A model generated the notes under the pieces. It had not been told where the DNA came from. It saw only the letters and a program-made list of their open reading frames with translations, and did no database searches. A stretch of DNA of 64,000 nucleotides from CAWDNM01 sp964521195 (lineage in GTDB: Bacteria; Actinomycetota; Coriobacteriia; Anaerosomatales; JAAXUF01), in contig CAZFRE010000005.1 in assembly GCA_964521195.1 (NCBI GenBank), positions 93,340 to 157,339 on the forward strand, written 5' to 3'. Positions 50,318-59,360 of the stretch are shown here, piece by piece (positions within the stretch are counted from its first letter, which is position 1; each line of letters starts with the position of its first letter). Position numbers and translations under genes: made by a program.

Positions 50318-51835
50318 GTGAGTGATCTGGAGCAGAACGGCACGGTCATCGAGCAGCGCGAGTACACCGACGAGGAGATGCATGCTCTCATCGACGGTAC
50401 GATGACCGACTTCGATGAGGGCGACCTCGTCAGCGGTACCGTTGTCAAAGTCGAGCGCGACGAAGTGCTCCTGGACATCGGCTACAAGTCCGAGGGTGTC
50501 ATTCCCGCCCGCGAACTCTCCATCCGCAAAGACGCCAATCCCGCCGATATCGTTTCGACCGGCGATGAGATCGAGGCCCTGGTTCTCCAGAAGGAGGACA
50601 AGGACGGCCGACTGATCCTTTCCAAGAAGCGCGCCGAGTACGAGCGTGCCTGGACCAAGATCGAAGAGAAGTTCAACTCCGGCGAGAACGTCGAAGGCGA
50701 GGTCATCGAGGTCGTCAAGGGCGGTCTCATCCTCGACATCGGCCTGCGCGGCTTCCTGCCGGCGTCCCTCGTCGACCTCCGTCGCGTCAAGGACCTCGCC
50801 GCCTACACCGGCACGCGCCTTGAGGCCAGGGTCATCGAGATGGACCGCAACCGCAACAACGTCGTCCTTTCGCGTCGCGTCGTCCTCGAAGAGGGCCGCA
50901 AGACCGAGCGTGCCGAGATCCTCGGCAAGCTGCAGAAGGGCATGATCCTGCCGGGTACCGTCTCCTCGATCGTCGACTTCGGTGCGTTCGTCGACCTCGG
51001 CGGCATCGACGGTCTGGTGCACATCTCCGAGCTCTCTTGGAGCCACGTCAACCACCCGTCCGAGGTCGTCAAGGTCGGCGATCCGGTCAACGTCCAGGTG
51101 CTCGACGTCGACCTCGACCGCGAGCGCATCTCGCTCGGTCTCAAGCAGACCACCGAAGACCCGTGGAAGATGCTCGTCAAGAACTTCCCGGTCGGCTCGA
51201 TCATCGAGGGCAAGGTCACGAAGCTCGTTCCGTTCGGCGCGTTCGTCGAGCTCGGCGACGGCGTCGAGGGCCTCGTCCACATCTCCGAGATGGCCAAGGG
51301 CCACGTCGAGACGCCGGACCAGGTCACGAGCGTCGGCCAGACCGTGCACGTGAAGGTCATGGACGTCGACCTCGAGCGTCGCCGCATCTCGCTGTCGATG
51401 CGCGCCGCTGCCGAGACGCTCGGCATCGAGATCGAGATCGCCGGTGCGCCTGAGGGTGCCGAGGATGAAGAGGGCGAGGCCGAGGAGGTCGTCGCAGTGC
51501 TCGACACCGACGGCGACGGCGAGGCTGACACCGTCATCACGGCCGTCGATCTGGACGGCGACGGCGAGGCTGACATCGTCGAGGTCGCGACGGCGGTCGA
51601 CACCGACGGCGACGGGGAGCCCGACACGATCATCACCGCCACCGATCTGGACGGAGACGGCCAGGCTGACGTGGTCGAGCTCGTGACCGGTGTGGACACC
51701 GATGGCGACGGCGAAGACGACGCGGTCGTTGAGGTCGTGGCCGTGGTCGAGGGCGACGAGGCGGAGGCCGCCGACGAGGCGCCCGCGGACGCCGAGCCTG
51801 AGGCTGACGCCGAGACCGAGGAGCCCGCCGAGTAG
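50318..51835 (+). CDS. rpsA: Ribosomal protein S1 with acidic DxDGDG-repeat tail
   Basis: 505 residues. Four S1 RNA-binding domains: starting near GDLVSGTVVKVERDEV, GENVEGEVIEVVKGG, GMILPGTVSSIVDFGAFVD and GSIIEGKVTKLVPFGAFVE. From about residue 396 follow five units of D-x-D-G-D-G-x-x-D, spaced alternately 15 and 17 residues, then a Glu/Ala/Asp-rich end. The repeats look like calcium-binding loops of secreted thrombospondin-3 or dockerin-like domains, unusual in a ribosomal protein. GTG 50318 is the start. Stop is followed by a strong terminator. S1 helps unfold and bind mRNA on the 30S subunit. Confidence 0.92.
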   Translation: MSDLEQNGTVIEQREYTDEEMHALIDGTMTDFDEGDLVSGTVVKVERDEVLLDIGYKSEGVIPARELSIRKDANPADIVSTGDEIEALVLQKEDKDGRLILSKKRAEYERAWTKIEEKFNSGENVEGEVIEVVKGGLILDIGLRGFLPASLVDLRRVKDLAAYTGTRLEARVIEMDRNRNNVVLSRRVVLEEGRKTERAEILGKLQKGMILPGTVSSIVDFGAFVDLGGIDGLVHISELSWSHVNHPSEVVKVGDPVNVQVLDVDLDRERISLGLKQTTEDPWKMLVKNFPVGSIIEGKVTKLVPFGAFVELGDGVEGLVHISEMAKGHVETPDQVTSVGQTVHVKVMDVDLERRRISLSMRAAAETLGIEIEIAGAPEGAEDEEGEAEEVVAVLDTDGDGEADTVITAVDLDGDGEADIVEVATAVDTDGDGEPDTIITATDLDGDGQADVVELVTGVDTDGDGEDDAVVEVVAVVEGDEAEAADEAPADAEPEADAETEEPAE

Positions 51836-51858
51836 AGCGGGTGTTCATCTGACTCACC

Positions 51859-51900
51859 GGGAGACCGGGCGGCGTGCGCCGTCCGGTCTCCCTCTTTTCT
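51859..51900 (+). terminator. Intrinsic terminator of rpsA
   Basis: GGGAGACCGGGCGGC-GTGC-GCCGTCCGGTCTCCC, 15-bp stem with one G-U pair, followed by TCTTTTCT: the clearest rho-independent terminator in the window. Confidence 0.85.
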
Positions 51901-51956
51901 CGGCAGATTGCGTTTGTGGGGTGGGCTTTGACGCACCGCTGTGGTACGCCTACTAC

Positions 51957-52577
51957 ATGCGCGTAATCGTAGTCACAGGCGGGTTGGGATCGGGCAAGTC
52001 CCTCGCGGCGGAGCATCTCCGTGCGAAGGGCGGGGTGGTCGTCGACCTCGACGATGTCGGCGCCAAGCTGCTCATGCCCGGATCGGATCTGCTGGCCCGC
52101 GTCGCGGGGGAGTTCGGCGGTGACGAGGTGCTGCTGGCCGATGGCAGTCTCGACCGTCCGGCGCTCGCACGGGCCGCGTTCTCATCGGCGGGTGCGGTCC
52201 ACGCGCTCAACGAGATCATGCATCCAGCTATCGCACGCGAGGTCGGCGTGGCGATCGAGCAGTTGCGGCTGATGCCAGAACCGCCGCTCGCGGTGGTTCT
52301 GGAGGTCCCGCTGCTGGTTGAGGCGCCGGTATTCCGGGAGATCGCGGACGCGGTGCTGGCTGTCGTGGCGCCTGAGAGCATCCGGATCGAGCGGGTCGTC
52401 GCGAGAGGCATGGACCGCCAGGATGCGACGCGCCGTGTGCGTCTGCAGGCAACCGATGCCGAGCGCGCCGAGTTGGCCGACGTTGTCGCCGTCAACGACG
52501 GCTCGCAGGACAGCTTCCTTCTGCAGGTCGACGCGTTCTGGGAGGAGTACGTCGCCCTCGGCGGTGGATCGCACTGA
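51957..52577 (+). CDS. coaE: Dephospho-CoA kinase
   Basis: Last step of coenzyme A synthesis: ATP-dependent phosphorylation of dephospho-CoA. The 206-residue P-loop kinase has VVTGGLGSGKSLAAEHL, the catalytic Asp in VVVDLDDVGAKLL (the usual DAD is LDD here), EIMHPAIAREV and EVPLLVEAP, with the lid RGMDRQDATRRV. No ribosome-binding site precedes ATG 51957; GTG 51921 ten to twelve codons upstream is an alternative, but the family starts at the chosen Met. The stop overlaps the next start. Confidence 0.88.
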   Translation: MRVIVVTGGLGSGKSLAAEHLRAKGGVVVDLDDVGAKLLMPGSDLLARVAGEFGGDEVLLADGSLDRPALARAAFSSAGAVHALNEIMHPAIAREVGVAIEQLRLMPEPPLAVVLEVPLLVEAPVFREIADAVLAVVAPESIRIERVVARGMDRQDATRRVRLQATDAERAELADVVAVNDGSQDSFLLQVDAFWEEYVALGGGSH

Positions 52578-53143
52578 TGCGCGCCTCGGTCAGATGGATC
52601 CTCGTCAGTATCGTGGCGACCCTCGCGCTGGCGACCTGGATGTACCTCAGGGGCCCGTCCTTCTGGCAACGCCACTACTACCCGTTGCACTACCGGGCCG
52701 AGATCGCCGAGTCGGCAGCGCGCCACAAGGTCAATCCGTATCTCGTCGCGGCGATCATCAATGCGGAGTCCGGTTGGCTGCCGAAGCAGAAGTCCTCGGC
52801 CGGCGCTGTCGGCCTCATGCAGATCCTCCCGTCCACCGCCGAGGAACTCGCACGGACTCGTCGGGTGGACGGCGATAGATATCCGCCAACGAATCTGTCA
52901 GACCCGGCTGTCAACATAGAGTACGGGACGGCCTACGTCCGCTACCTTGTGAGGCGCTACCACGAGATCGAGACGGTGCTCGCCGCGTACAACGCGGGAT
53001 TGCGACACGCCGACGAGTGGGCGGGCAAGGGCGGCGACATCCGTACCGCGATCGAGTTTCCCGAGACGAGGCACTACGTTCTGCGCGTCGTGCGGGGTAG
53101 GGACCGATACGAGGCGTTGTATCCCGGCGCGTTCGGCGAGTAG
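52577..53143 (+). CDS. Membrane-anchored lytic transglycosylase (SLT domain)
   Basis: 188 residues: an N-terminal membrane anchor (WILVSIVATLALATWMYL), then a goose-lysozyme-like SLT domain. The catalytic Glu is in AAIINAESGWLPKQKSSAGAVGLMQ (the ES-x-G-LMQ pattern), with NIEYGTAYVRYLV and VLAAYNAG as the other SLT motifs. It cleaves peptidoglycan glycan strands outside the membrane. Its ATG overlaps the coaE stop by 1 nt, so it is co-translated with coaE; uvrB follows 17 nt later. Confidence 0.92.
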   Translation: MRASVRWILVSIVATLALATWMYLRGPSFWQRHYYPLHYRAEIAESAARHKVNPYLVAAIINAESGWLPKQKSSAGAVGLMQILPSTAEELARTRRVDGDRYPPTNLSDPAVNIEYGTAYVRYLVRRYHEIETVLAAYNAGLRHADEWAGKGGDIRTAIEFPETRHYVLRVVRGRDRYEALYPGAFGE

Positions 53144-53160
53144 TCACTGAGAGGATCCGC

Positions 53161-55230
53161 GTGGCACAGAACAGGTTCAGAGTCGTGTCGCAGTTCGAGC
53201 CGGCGGGCGATCAGCCTCGGGCGATCGCCGAGTTGGCGAAGGGGGTGGGAGACGGCCTGCGGTATCAGACGCTGCTCGGTGTCACCGGCTCGGGGAAGAC
53301 CTTCACGATGGCGAAGGTCATCGAGGCGGTGCAGAAGCCGACCCTCGTCATGGCGCCCAACAAGACCCTCGCCGCCCAGCTCGCCTCGGAGATCAAGGAG
53401 TTCATGCCGGACAACGCGGTCGTCTACTTCGTGAGCTACTACGACTACTACCAGCCGGAAGCATACGTGCCCTCGACGGACACCTTCATCGAGAAGGACG
53501 CGAGCATCAACGAGGAGGTAGAGAAGTTGCGGCACGCCGCGACGGCCGCCCTGTTGTCGCGCAAGGACGTCGTTGTGGTCGCGAGCGTGAGCTGCATCTA
53601 CGGCATCGGCTCTCCGGAGGACTACGCCGGCATGGCCGTCTTCCTCAACGTCGGCAAGGAGTGCGATCGCGACGACCTGATCCGGGACCTCATCGATATC
53701 CAGTACGACCGCAACGACTACGAACTCGGGCGCGGAACGTTCCGGGTACGCGGCGACGTACTCGACGTGTTCCCTCCCTATGCGGACCACCCCGTACGCG
53801 TGGAGTTCTTCGGCGATGAGATCGAGTCCGTCGCAGAGGTCGACCAGCTGACCGGCGAGGTGGTCACCGCCTTCGACGAGTTGCCGGTCTGGCCTGCCAC
53901 ACACTACGTCACGGAGCGCCGCAAACTCGAACACGCGCTCCAGACGATCCAAGATGAGCTGCGCACGCGGCTCGCGGAGCTTAGAGCGGACGGCAAGCTC
54001 CTTGAGGCGCAGCGTCTCGAGATGCGCGTCAACTACGACCTCGAGATGCTCGAGACGATGGGCTTCACGAGCGGCATCGAGAACTACTCACGGCATCTCG
54101 ACGGGCGCCAGGCGGGTGAGCCGGCGAACACCCTCATCGACTACTTCGGCTCTGACTTCCTCACGATCATCGACGAGTCTCACGTCACCGTCCCGCAGAT
54201 CCGCGGTATGCACGAGGGTGACCGGAGTCGCAAGATCACGCTGGTCGAACACGGCTTCCGGCTGCCGAGCGCGCTCGACAACCGTCCGCTTCGCTTCGAC
54301 GAGTTCGAGGAGCGCGTACCACAGTTCGTGTACGTGTCCGCGACGCCGGGTGACTACGAGCTTCGCGTGTCGCAGCAGGTGGTGGAGCAGATCATCCGCC
54401 CGACAGGACTTGTCGACCCCAAGATCGTCGTCCGGCCGGTGAAGGGGCAGGTCGACGACCTCATCGGCGAGATACGTGGACGTGTCGAATCCGACGAACG
54501 CACGCTGGTGACCACCCTGACGAAGAAGATGGCCGAGGACCTCACGGACTACCTCTTTGAGCAGGGGATTCGCGTGCGCTACCTCCACTCCGACATCGCC
54601 ACGCTCGAGCGTGTCGAGATCCTGCGCGACCTTCGCGCGGGGCAGTTCGACGTGCTGGTCGGCATCAATCTGCTGCGTGAGGGCCTGGATCTGCCGGAGG
54701 TCTCCCTCGTCGCGATCCTCGATGCGGACAAGGAGGGCTTCCTGCGCAACGGGCGCTCGCTCATCCAGACGATCGGGCGTGCCGCGCGCAACGTCTCCGG
54801 TGAGGTGATCATGTACGCCGACCGGGTCACCGACTCGATGGCGTTCGCGATCGACGAGACGAACCGTCGGCGGGAGAAGCAGGTCGCCTACAACACCGAG
54901 CATGGCATCGAACCGCAGACGATCCGCAAGGCGATCGCGGACATCGTGCAGTACATGCACGAAGGGGACACGCAGCTCACCACGAGTGCGGAGGCGGCGC
55001 GTGAGCTGGCCAAGATGCCCCGTGACGAGGTGTTCCGCCTGATCGCCACGCTCGAGGAGGACATGGCGCACGCGGCCGAGTCCCTCGATTTCGAGGCGGC
55101 TGCACGCCTGCGCGACCAGGCGGTGAAGCTGCGGGCCGAAGTCGAGTCCTCGTCCACCGATGAGGTGCTGGACCGGCTCAAGCAGGGCGCGCGCAAGGGT
55201 TCGGGCTACGGGAAGCGCAAGCGGCGCTGA
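53161..55230 (+). CDS. uvrB: Excinuclease ABC subunit B
   Basis: Damage-verification helicase of nucleotide excision repair. 689 residues with Walker A LLGVTGSGKTFTMAK, the beta-hairpin region SYYDYYQPEAYVPSTDTFIE, IDESHVTVPQIRGM, RVRYLHSDIATLERVEI and ALLDADKEGFLR-type motifs (ILDADKEGFLRNGRSLIQ). The C-terminal UVR domain that contacts UvrC is present (LEEDMAHAAESLDFEAAAR). GTG start with GAGAGGA upstream. No uvrA or uvrC is in the window. Confidence 0.96.
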   Translation: MAQNRFRVVSQFEPAGDQPRAIAELAKGVGDGLRYQTLLGVTGSGKTFTMAKVIEAVQKPTLVMAPNKTLAAQLASEIKEFMPDNAVVYFVSYYDYYQPEAYVPSTDTFIEKDASINEEVEKLRHAATAALLSRKDVVVVASVSCIYGIGSPEDYAGMAVFLNVGKECDRDDLIRDLIDIQYDRNDYELGRGTFRVRGDVLDVFPPYADHPVRVEFFGDEIESVAEVDQLTGEVVTAFDELPVWPATHYVTERRKLEHALQTIQDELRTRLAELRADGKLLEAQRLEMRVNYDLEMLETMGFTSGIENYSRHLDGRQAGEPANTLIDYFGSDFLTIIDESHVTVPQIRGMHEGDRSRKITLVEHGFRLPSALDNRPLRFDEFEERVPQFVYVSATPGDYELRVSQQVVEQIIRPTGLVDPKIVVRPVKGQVDDLIGEIRGRVESDERTLVTTLTKKMAEDLTDYLFEQGIRVRYLHSDIATLERVEILRDLRAGQFDVLVGINLLREGLDLPEVSLVAILDADKEGFLRNGRSLIQTIGRAARNVSGEVIMYADRVTDSMAFAIDETNRRREKQVAYNTEHGIEPQTIRKAIADIVQYMHEGDTQLTTSAEAARELAKMPRDEVFRLIATLEEDMAHAAESLDFEAAARLRDQAVKLRAEVESSSTDEVLDRLKQGARKGSGYGKRKRR

Positions 55231-55257
55231 TCGTGCACCGTGCCTGTTGCGTCGCTG

Positions 55258-55932
55258 CTACGGCAGGTATTGCTGCTCGATCTTGACGATGGTGTCACCC
55301 TTGACCCAGATCCAATACGGCGCCTTGCGGATCCCGGCGTTGTCGGACGTGGGTGCCGCGAAGTAGTCGGCCCACTCGGACAGGCTCACGTCGTGTCCAT
55401 CCGGGTCGGATGTGCCATCTTCGTTCGTCGCGACGCTCACGTTGATGCCGGGCTTGACCTTCAGCGTGCGCAGGAGCTTGTTGGTGTTGAGGATGTAGTA
55501 GTCGTTTGGCGGGGGCGACTCATCCCCGTTAGCGGCGGCCGCGTCCGCGGCGGCATCCCCCGTGAGTATCTGTGCGTAGTCGGCGACCACGCTCGTCGCG
55601 CTTCCGGTCTCGTTCACCTTCTTGACGAACGTGAACTGCTTGACCGTCTTCACCGGCTTCTTGGTGGCGTCGGTCGTCACGCCCGCCGTGTCGGTCGGCT
55701 CGGTGGCGGAGGATGTCACCTGCGCGGCGCTCTGCCGGATGTCTTCAAGCTCGGCCCGGGCCTCGTCGGCTTCCTGGAGCGCGGCCTGCGTGTCCGCGTC
55801 CGCCTTGATCGCCCGAGCTGTGAGTCGGGCGACGGCGGGTTGCTGCATCGCCCACACGGCACCCGCACCAAGCAGGGCGCCCACGATCGCCGCACAGACC
55901 GCGATGACCCAGAGCTTCGTGTTGGTGGACAT
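55258..55932 (-). CDS. Membrane-anchored protein of unknown function
   Basis: 224 residues. One N-terminal membrane helix (LWVIAVCAAIVGALLGAGAVWAM cut by polar flanks), a charged heptad stretch suggesting a short coiled coil (KADADTQAALQEADEARAE), a Thr/Ser/Pro-rich linker, then a mixed alpha/beta domain outside the membrane ending in YWIWVKGDTIVKIEQQYLP. I do not recognise the family. It converges with uvrB and is divergent from the cysteine-rich gene. No catalytic motif is apparent. Confidence 0.6.
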   Translation of the reverse strand: MSTNTKLWVIAVCAAIVGALLGAGAVWAMQQPAVARLTARAIKADADTQAALQEADEARAELEDIRQSAAQVTSSATEPTDTAGVTTDATKKPVKTVKQFTFVKKVNETGSATSVVADYAQILTGDAAADAAAANGDESPPPNDYYILNTNKLLRTLKVKPGINVSVATNEDGTSDPDGHDVSLSEWADYFAAPTSDNAGIRKAPYWIWVKGDTIVKIEQQYLP

Positions 55933-56043
55933 GCGGACTCCTCTCCCGGTTGTGCTGATGGTACCCGATGGCGGGCAGACGCAACTGGCGACATGATGCT
56001 ACGCTGGTGTCGGCATGAGTGCGTTTCGTGGGAAGGCCGACCG

Positions 56044-56403
56044 ATGATCGACAAGCAGACGCTCGACCGTGAGTGGTCGAAGCTCAAGGTGGAGCACACG
56101 CAGGACCGAGACGGTCTGAACAACTACGGCTGCTTCAACGTCGAGGCGTGTCGCAACTGCAACTACACCTACAACTCCCGGGCGTGCATCAGCTGTCACA
56201 ACTGTGACAGCATCATCGAGTGTGTACAGTGCATCGACTGCCGCGACTGCGCCTTCTGCGTGGGGCTCAACGGCGCTCGGTTCCACATCCTGAACAAGGA
56301 GTACACCGAGGACGAGTACTACAACACGCTTCGTTCACTCGGGGTCGAGTGGGGCGTACAGGCCTACGATCCGCTGTTCGATCAGTTTGGGTTCCAAGCG
56401 TAG
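56044..56403 (+). CDS. Small cysteine-rich protein
   Basis: 119 residues with 13 cysteines, twelve of them within about 45 residues, in a repeated pattern: CRNC, CISCHNC, ECVQCIDCRDCAFC. It has no signal peptide. The spacing of a Cys pair every few residues resembles a small beta-helix in which Cys ladders line one face, suited to metal or iron-sulfur binding; that is inference. GGAAGG lies 8 nt upstream of the ATG. I cannot name a function. It precedes a metal-responsive regulator and metal ATPase, so metal handling is one possibility. Confidence 0.65.
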   Translation: MIDKQTLDREWSKLKVEHTQDRDGLNNYGCFNVEACRNCNYTYNSRACISCHNCDSIIECVQCIDCRDCAFCVGLNGARFHILNKEYTEDEYYNTLRSLGVEWGVQAYDPLFDQFGFQA

Positions 56404-56450
56404 ACGGACTGCCAACCCGCGATTCTCAGAGCGGCCCTCACGGGTCGCTC

Positions 56451-56499
56451 TTGCTTTGTCAGACAACGGGTGTAAGCTGCATATATGAGCGAACACTCA
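56451..56499 (+). promoter_or_regulatory. Promoter and possible operator of the arsR-type gene, leaderless
   Basis: TTGCTT (56451-56456), 16 nt, TAAGCT (56473-56478) places +1 at the A of ATG 56485. A dyad TGAG-N6-CTCA (56486-56499) overlaps the start codon and may be the repressor site. Confidence 0.45.
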
Positions 56500-56874
56500 G
56501 TAACCGACAGTCCGTACGACGACACTTGCGTCGCCCTCGAGAGCGACGACTGCGCGGTGGAGCGCGTCCGCAACGCGCTGCCCGGGGATGCACTGCTCCG
56601 CAAGACGTCGGCCCTGTTCGCCGCCATGGGCGATCCCACGCGGTTGCGGCTGCTCGAGGCGCTCGCACTTGAGGAGCTGTGCGTCTGCGATCTCGCCTCG
56701 CTGACCGGGGTGAGCCAGTCGGCGGTCAGCCATCAGCTTCGACACCTGCGAACTCTCGGGCTCGTGGCATTCAGGCGTGTGGCCAATCGCGCCGTGTACC
56801 GGCTGGCCGACGATCACGTGCGAGCCCTGCTCGCGCAGGGGTTCGAACACGCCGCCGAGGAGTGTGCTCCGTGA
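56485..56874 (+). CDS. ArsR/SmtB-family metal-sensing repressor (CadC-like)
   Basis: 129 residues. The winged helix includes ALFAAMGDPTRLRLLEAL, ELCVCDLASLTGVSQSAVSHQL and LVAFRRVANRAVYRLAD. The CVC pair in helix alpha-3 and cysteines in the N-terminal arm (DDTCVALESDDC) match the cadmium/lead site type of CadC. DDHV..HAAEE at the end offers a possible second (zinc) site. Its stop overlaps the P-type ATPase start by 4 nt, so it is expected to repress that pump until the metal binds. Confidence 0.9.
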   Translation: MSEHSVTDSPYDDTCVALESDDCAVERVRNALPGDALLRKTSALFAAMGDPTRLRLLEALALEELCVCDLASLTGVSQSAVSHQLRHLRTLGLVAFRRVANRAVYRLADDHVRALLAQGFEHAAEECAP

Positions 56875-59360
56875 GCGTGCGACGGGAAACGGCCGTGCTC
56901 GAGGTCCCGGTCCGCTCGGAAAGCAGTGTGCGCTGCAGCGAGTGCGCCGCCCGCGTGTGCGCCGGGGTCGAGCGGCTCGGCGGGGTGTTGCACGTCGAGT
57001 GCGACCCGCGCGGCACCATGCGCGTCGACTACGACGCCGAGTCGATAACGCCCGACAGGCTCCTTGAGAGCGCGCAGGCGCTCGGCGCGCAGTTCGACGG
57101 CGTGTACGAGCACGCACTGTGGCGAGTGGGCGGGCTCGACTGCCCGGACTGCGCGCGTACGCTCGCCAAATCCGTGGAGATGCTCCCCGAGGTCGGATTC
57201 GCGGAACTCAACTTCGCGAGTGGCACACTGCTGGTCGAGCACCGAGTCGGCAGCGACCCGAGTGCGCTCGTTGAGCGGGCGGTGCAGAGCGCAGGGCATT
57301 CACTCGAGGGGCTCACTGGAGTCGCGGTACGCGCCGCCGACCACGAGCCACGGACGACACGGTCCGGGCTGACCGACTGGGTGCGTACGCATCGAACGGA
57401 GTTCGCAGTCGTGGGCTCCGGCGCCTTCATCGCGCTGGGGTGGTTGGTGGGGCTGGCGGAGCGGTTGACCGGCGTGGCGGTGCCGCCCGCAGTGACAGCC
57501 GCGTGCTTCCTCGTCGCGGTCGCGTTCGGCGAGACGCTCCTCGGTCCGCGCGCCGCGGCCTCGCTGCGCACCCGCAGCCTCGACATGAACGTGCTCATGA
57601 CCCTCGCCGTTCTCGGCGCGATCGCGATCGGCGAGTTCGAGGAGGCGGCGACTGTCGTGTTCTTGTTCGCCCTCGGCGGCTGGCTCGAGGCGCGCGCACT
57701 CAACCGCACACGCAGCTCGATTCGCGGCCTCATGGACCTCGCACCCCCGCTCGTTCGGGTTCGCCGCGATGGCACGCTGTATACGCTCCCTCCGGAGGAG
57801 GCGCGCGTGGGCGACATCCAGGTCGTGAGGCCCGGGGACCGGGTCGCCCTCGATGGCGAGGTCGTGTCGGGCGTCTCGGCTGTGGAGGAGTCGGCGATCA
57901 CGGGCGAATCGACGCCCGTGCACAAGCAGCCGGGCGACCTCGTGTTCGCGGGCACGCTCAACGGCACGGGTCTTCTCGAGGCGCGCATCACCTCGGTCGC
58001 GGCGGACTCGACGCTGGCGCGCATCGTCTATCTCGTTGAGGAGGCGCAGGCGTCGCGTGCGCCGTCGCAGCTTCTCGTCGACCGGTTCAGCCGCGTCTAC
58101 ACGCCGGTGGCGGTGGTTGTCGCGGTGCTCGTCGCCTTCGGGCCACCGGTCGCCGCCGCCTTGCTCGGCACCGCGGTGCCCGCCCAGTTCGCCGATTGGG
58201 GCGTGTGGTTCTATCGAGGCCTCGTGGTACTTGTCGCGTCATGTCCGTGCGCGCTCGTGATCTCCACTCCCGTCACCTTCGTCAGTGCGATCGCTCGCGC
58301 CGGGCGTGACGGAGTCCTCGTGAAGGGCGGCGCCTACCTCGAACTGGCTGCACGCGTGAAGGCCATCGCATTCGACAAGACGGGCACGCTGACGCAAGGC
58401 CGTCCAGCGGTGGTCTCGGCGGACGCGGTGGCGGGAGGTGACGTCGCGCACGTCACGCGGATCGCCGCGGCTCTCGAGCGCGATTCGACGCACCCGCTGG
58501 CCGGGGCGGTGCGAGAGTACGCCGCCGCGCAGGGGATCGCCGCCCCGGAGGTGACCGGCTTTGAGGAGCTGCCCGGCCGCGGCGTGATGGCCACGATGGA
58601 TGGCGTGAGGTGCGCGCTCGTCAGCCCGGGTTTCGCCGAGGAGATCGGCGATCTCGACGACGCACTGCGTGCACGCATCGGCGCCGCCGAGGACCGCGGT
58701 GGCACCGTGCTCGTGCTCGTCGAGGACGGGGTGGTCACCGGATTCATCAGCGTCGCGGACCCGCTCCGCGAAGGCGTCGCGGAGGTCGTGTCGCGATTGA
58801 GCGCCGCTGGTGTCGAGCACATGATCATGCTGACCGGGGACAACGAGCGCACGGCGGCGGCGGTGGCCCAGACGGCAGGCATCGGCGTGCACATGGCGCG
58901 CCTCCTGCCCGAGGACAAGGTGGACGCGGTACTGCGCGTGCGTGACCGCTACGGCACCGTCGCGATGGTCGGAGACGGCGTGAACGATGCGCCGGCCCTG
59001 GCGGTCGCCGACGTGGGGCTCACGATGGGTGCAGCCGGATCGGACACCGCGCTCGAGACGGCGGATGTGGCGCTGCTGGGTGACGACATCACGGCGCTCC
59101 CGGCGTTCTTCGCGCTGGGACGGCGTACACTCGCAATCGTGCGAGCCAACGTGTGGTTCTCGGTGGTCGCGAAGCTGTTCGTGCTTGTGGCCGCGGTGTT
59201 CGGTTACGCCAACATGTGGCTCGCGGTGTTCGCAGACACCGGTGTCGCGCTGCTCGTGATCGCGAACGGGATGAGGCTTCTGGGAGGTGGGACCGGCGCA
59301 TCCGCGCGTCGTGCATCCGCGAGTACGGAGGGGGAGCGATGGACAACGACGACTTCATGA
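56871..59360 (+). CDS. Heavy-metal P1B-type ATPase (Cd/Zn/Pb class)
   Basis: 829-residue efflux pump. Two N-terminal HMA-like metal-binding domains carry CSEC (SSVRCSECAARV) and CPDC (GLDCPDCARTL). Eight membrane helices are expected, with the transport motif SCPCALVIST. Cytoplasmic motifs are TGES (AITGESTPVH), DKTGTLT with the phosphorylated Asp, an HP pair in STHPLAG, and GDGVNDAPAL. CPC with the CadC-like regulator suggests Zn2+/Cd2+/Pb2+ rather than copper. GTG 56871 overlaps the regulator's stop. The last 22 nt overlap the next gene. Confidence 0.93.
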   Translation: MSVRRETAVLEVPVRSESSVRCSECAARVCAGVERLGGVLHVECDPRGTMRVDYDAESITPDRLLESAQALGAQFDGVYEHALWRVGGLDCPDCARTLAKSVEMLPEVGFAELNFASGTLLVEHRVGSDPSALVERAVQSAGHSLEGLTGVAVRAADHEPRTTRSGLTDWVRTHRTEFAVVGSGAFIALGWLVGLAERLTGVAVPPAVTAACFLVAVAFGETLLGPRAAASLRTRSLDMNVLMTLAVLGAIAIGEFEEAATVVFLFALGGWLEARALNRTRSSIRGLMDLAPPLVRVRRDGTLYTLPPEEARVGDIQVVRPGDRVALDGEVVSGVSAVEESAITGESTPVHKQPGDLVFAGTLNGTGLLEARITSVAADSTLARIVYLVEEAQASRAPSQLLVDRFSRVYTPVAVVVAVLVAFGPPVAAALLGTAVPAQFADWGVWFYRGLVVLVASCPCALVISTPVTFVSAIARAGRDGVLVKGGAYLELAARVKAIAFDKTGTLTQGRPAVVSADAVAGGDVAHVTRIAAALERDSTHPLAGAVREYAAAQGIAAPEVTGFEELPGRGVMATMDGVRCALVSPGFAEEIGDLDDALRARIGAAEDRGGTVLVLVEDGVVTGFISVADPLREGVAEVVSRLSAAGVEHMIMLTGDNERTAAAVAQTAGIGVHMARLLPEDKVDAVLRVRDRYGTVAMVGDGVNDAPALAVADVGLTMGAAGSDTALETADVALLGDDITALPAFFALGRRTLAIVRANVWFSVVAKLFVLVAAVFGYANMWLAVFADTGVALLVIANGMRLLGGGTGASARRASASTEGERWTTTTS

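Noticed and set aside
51928..51957. Leaderless promoter for coaE (TTGACG-N17-TACTAC)
   Set aside because: The -10 ends directly at the ATG, which would put the transcription start inside the gene; the alternative -10 position lacks the final T.
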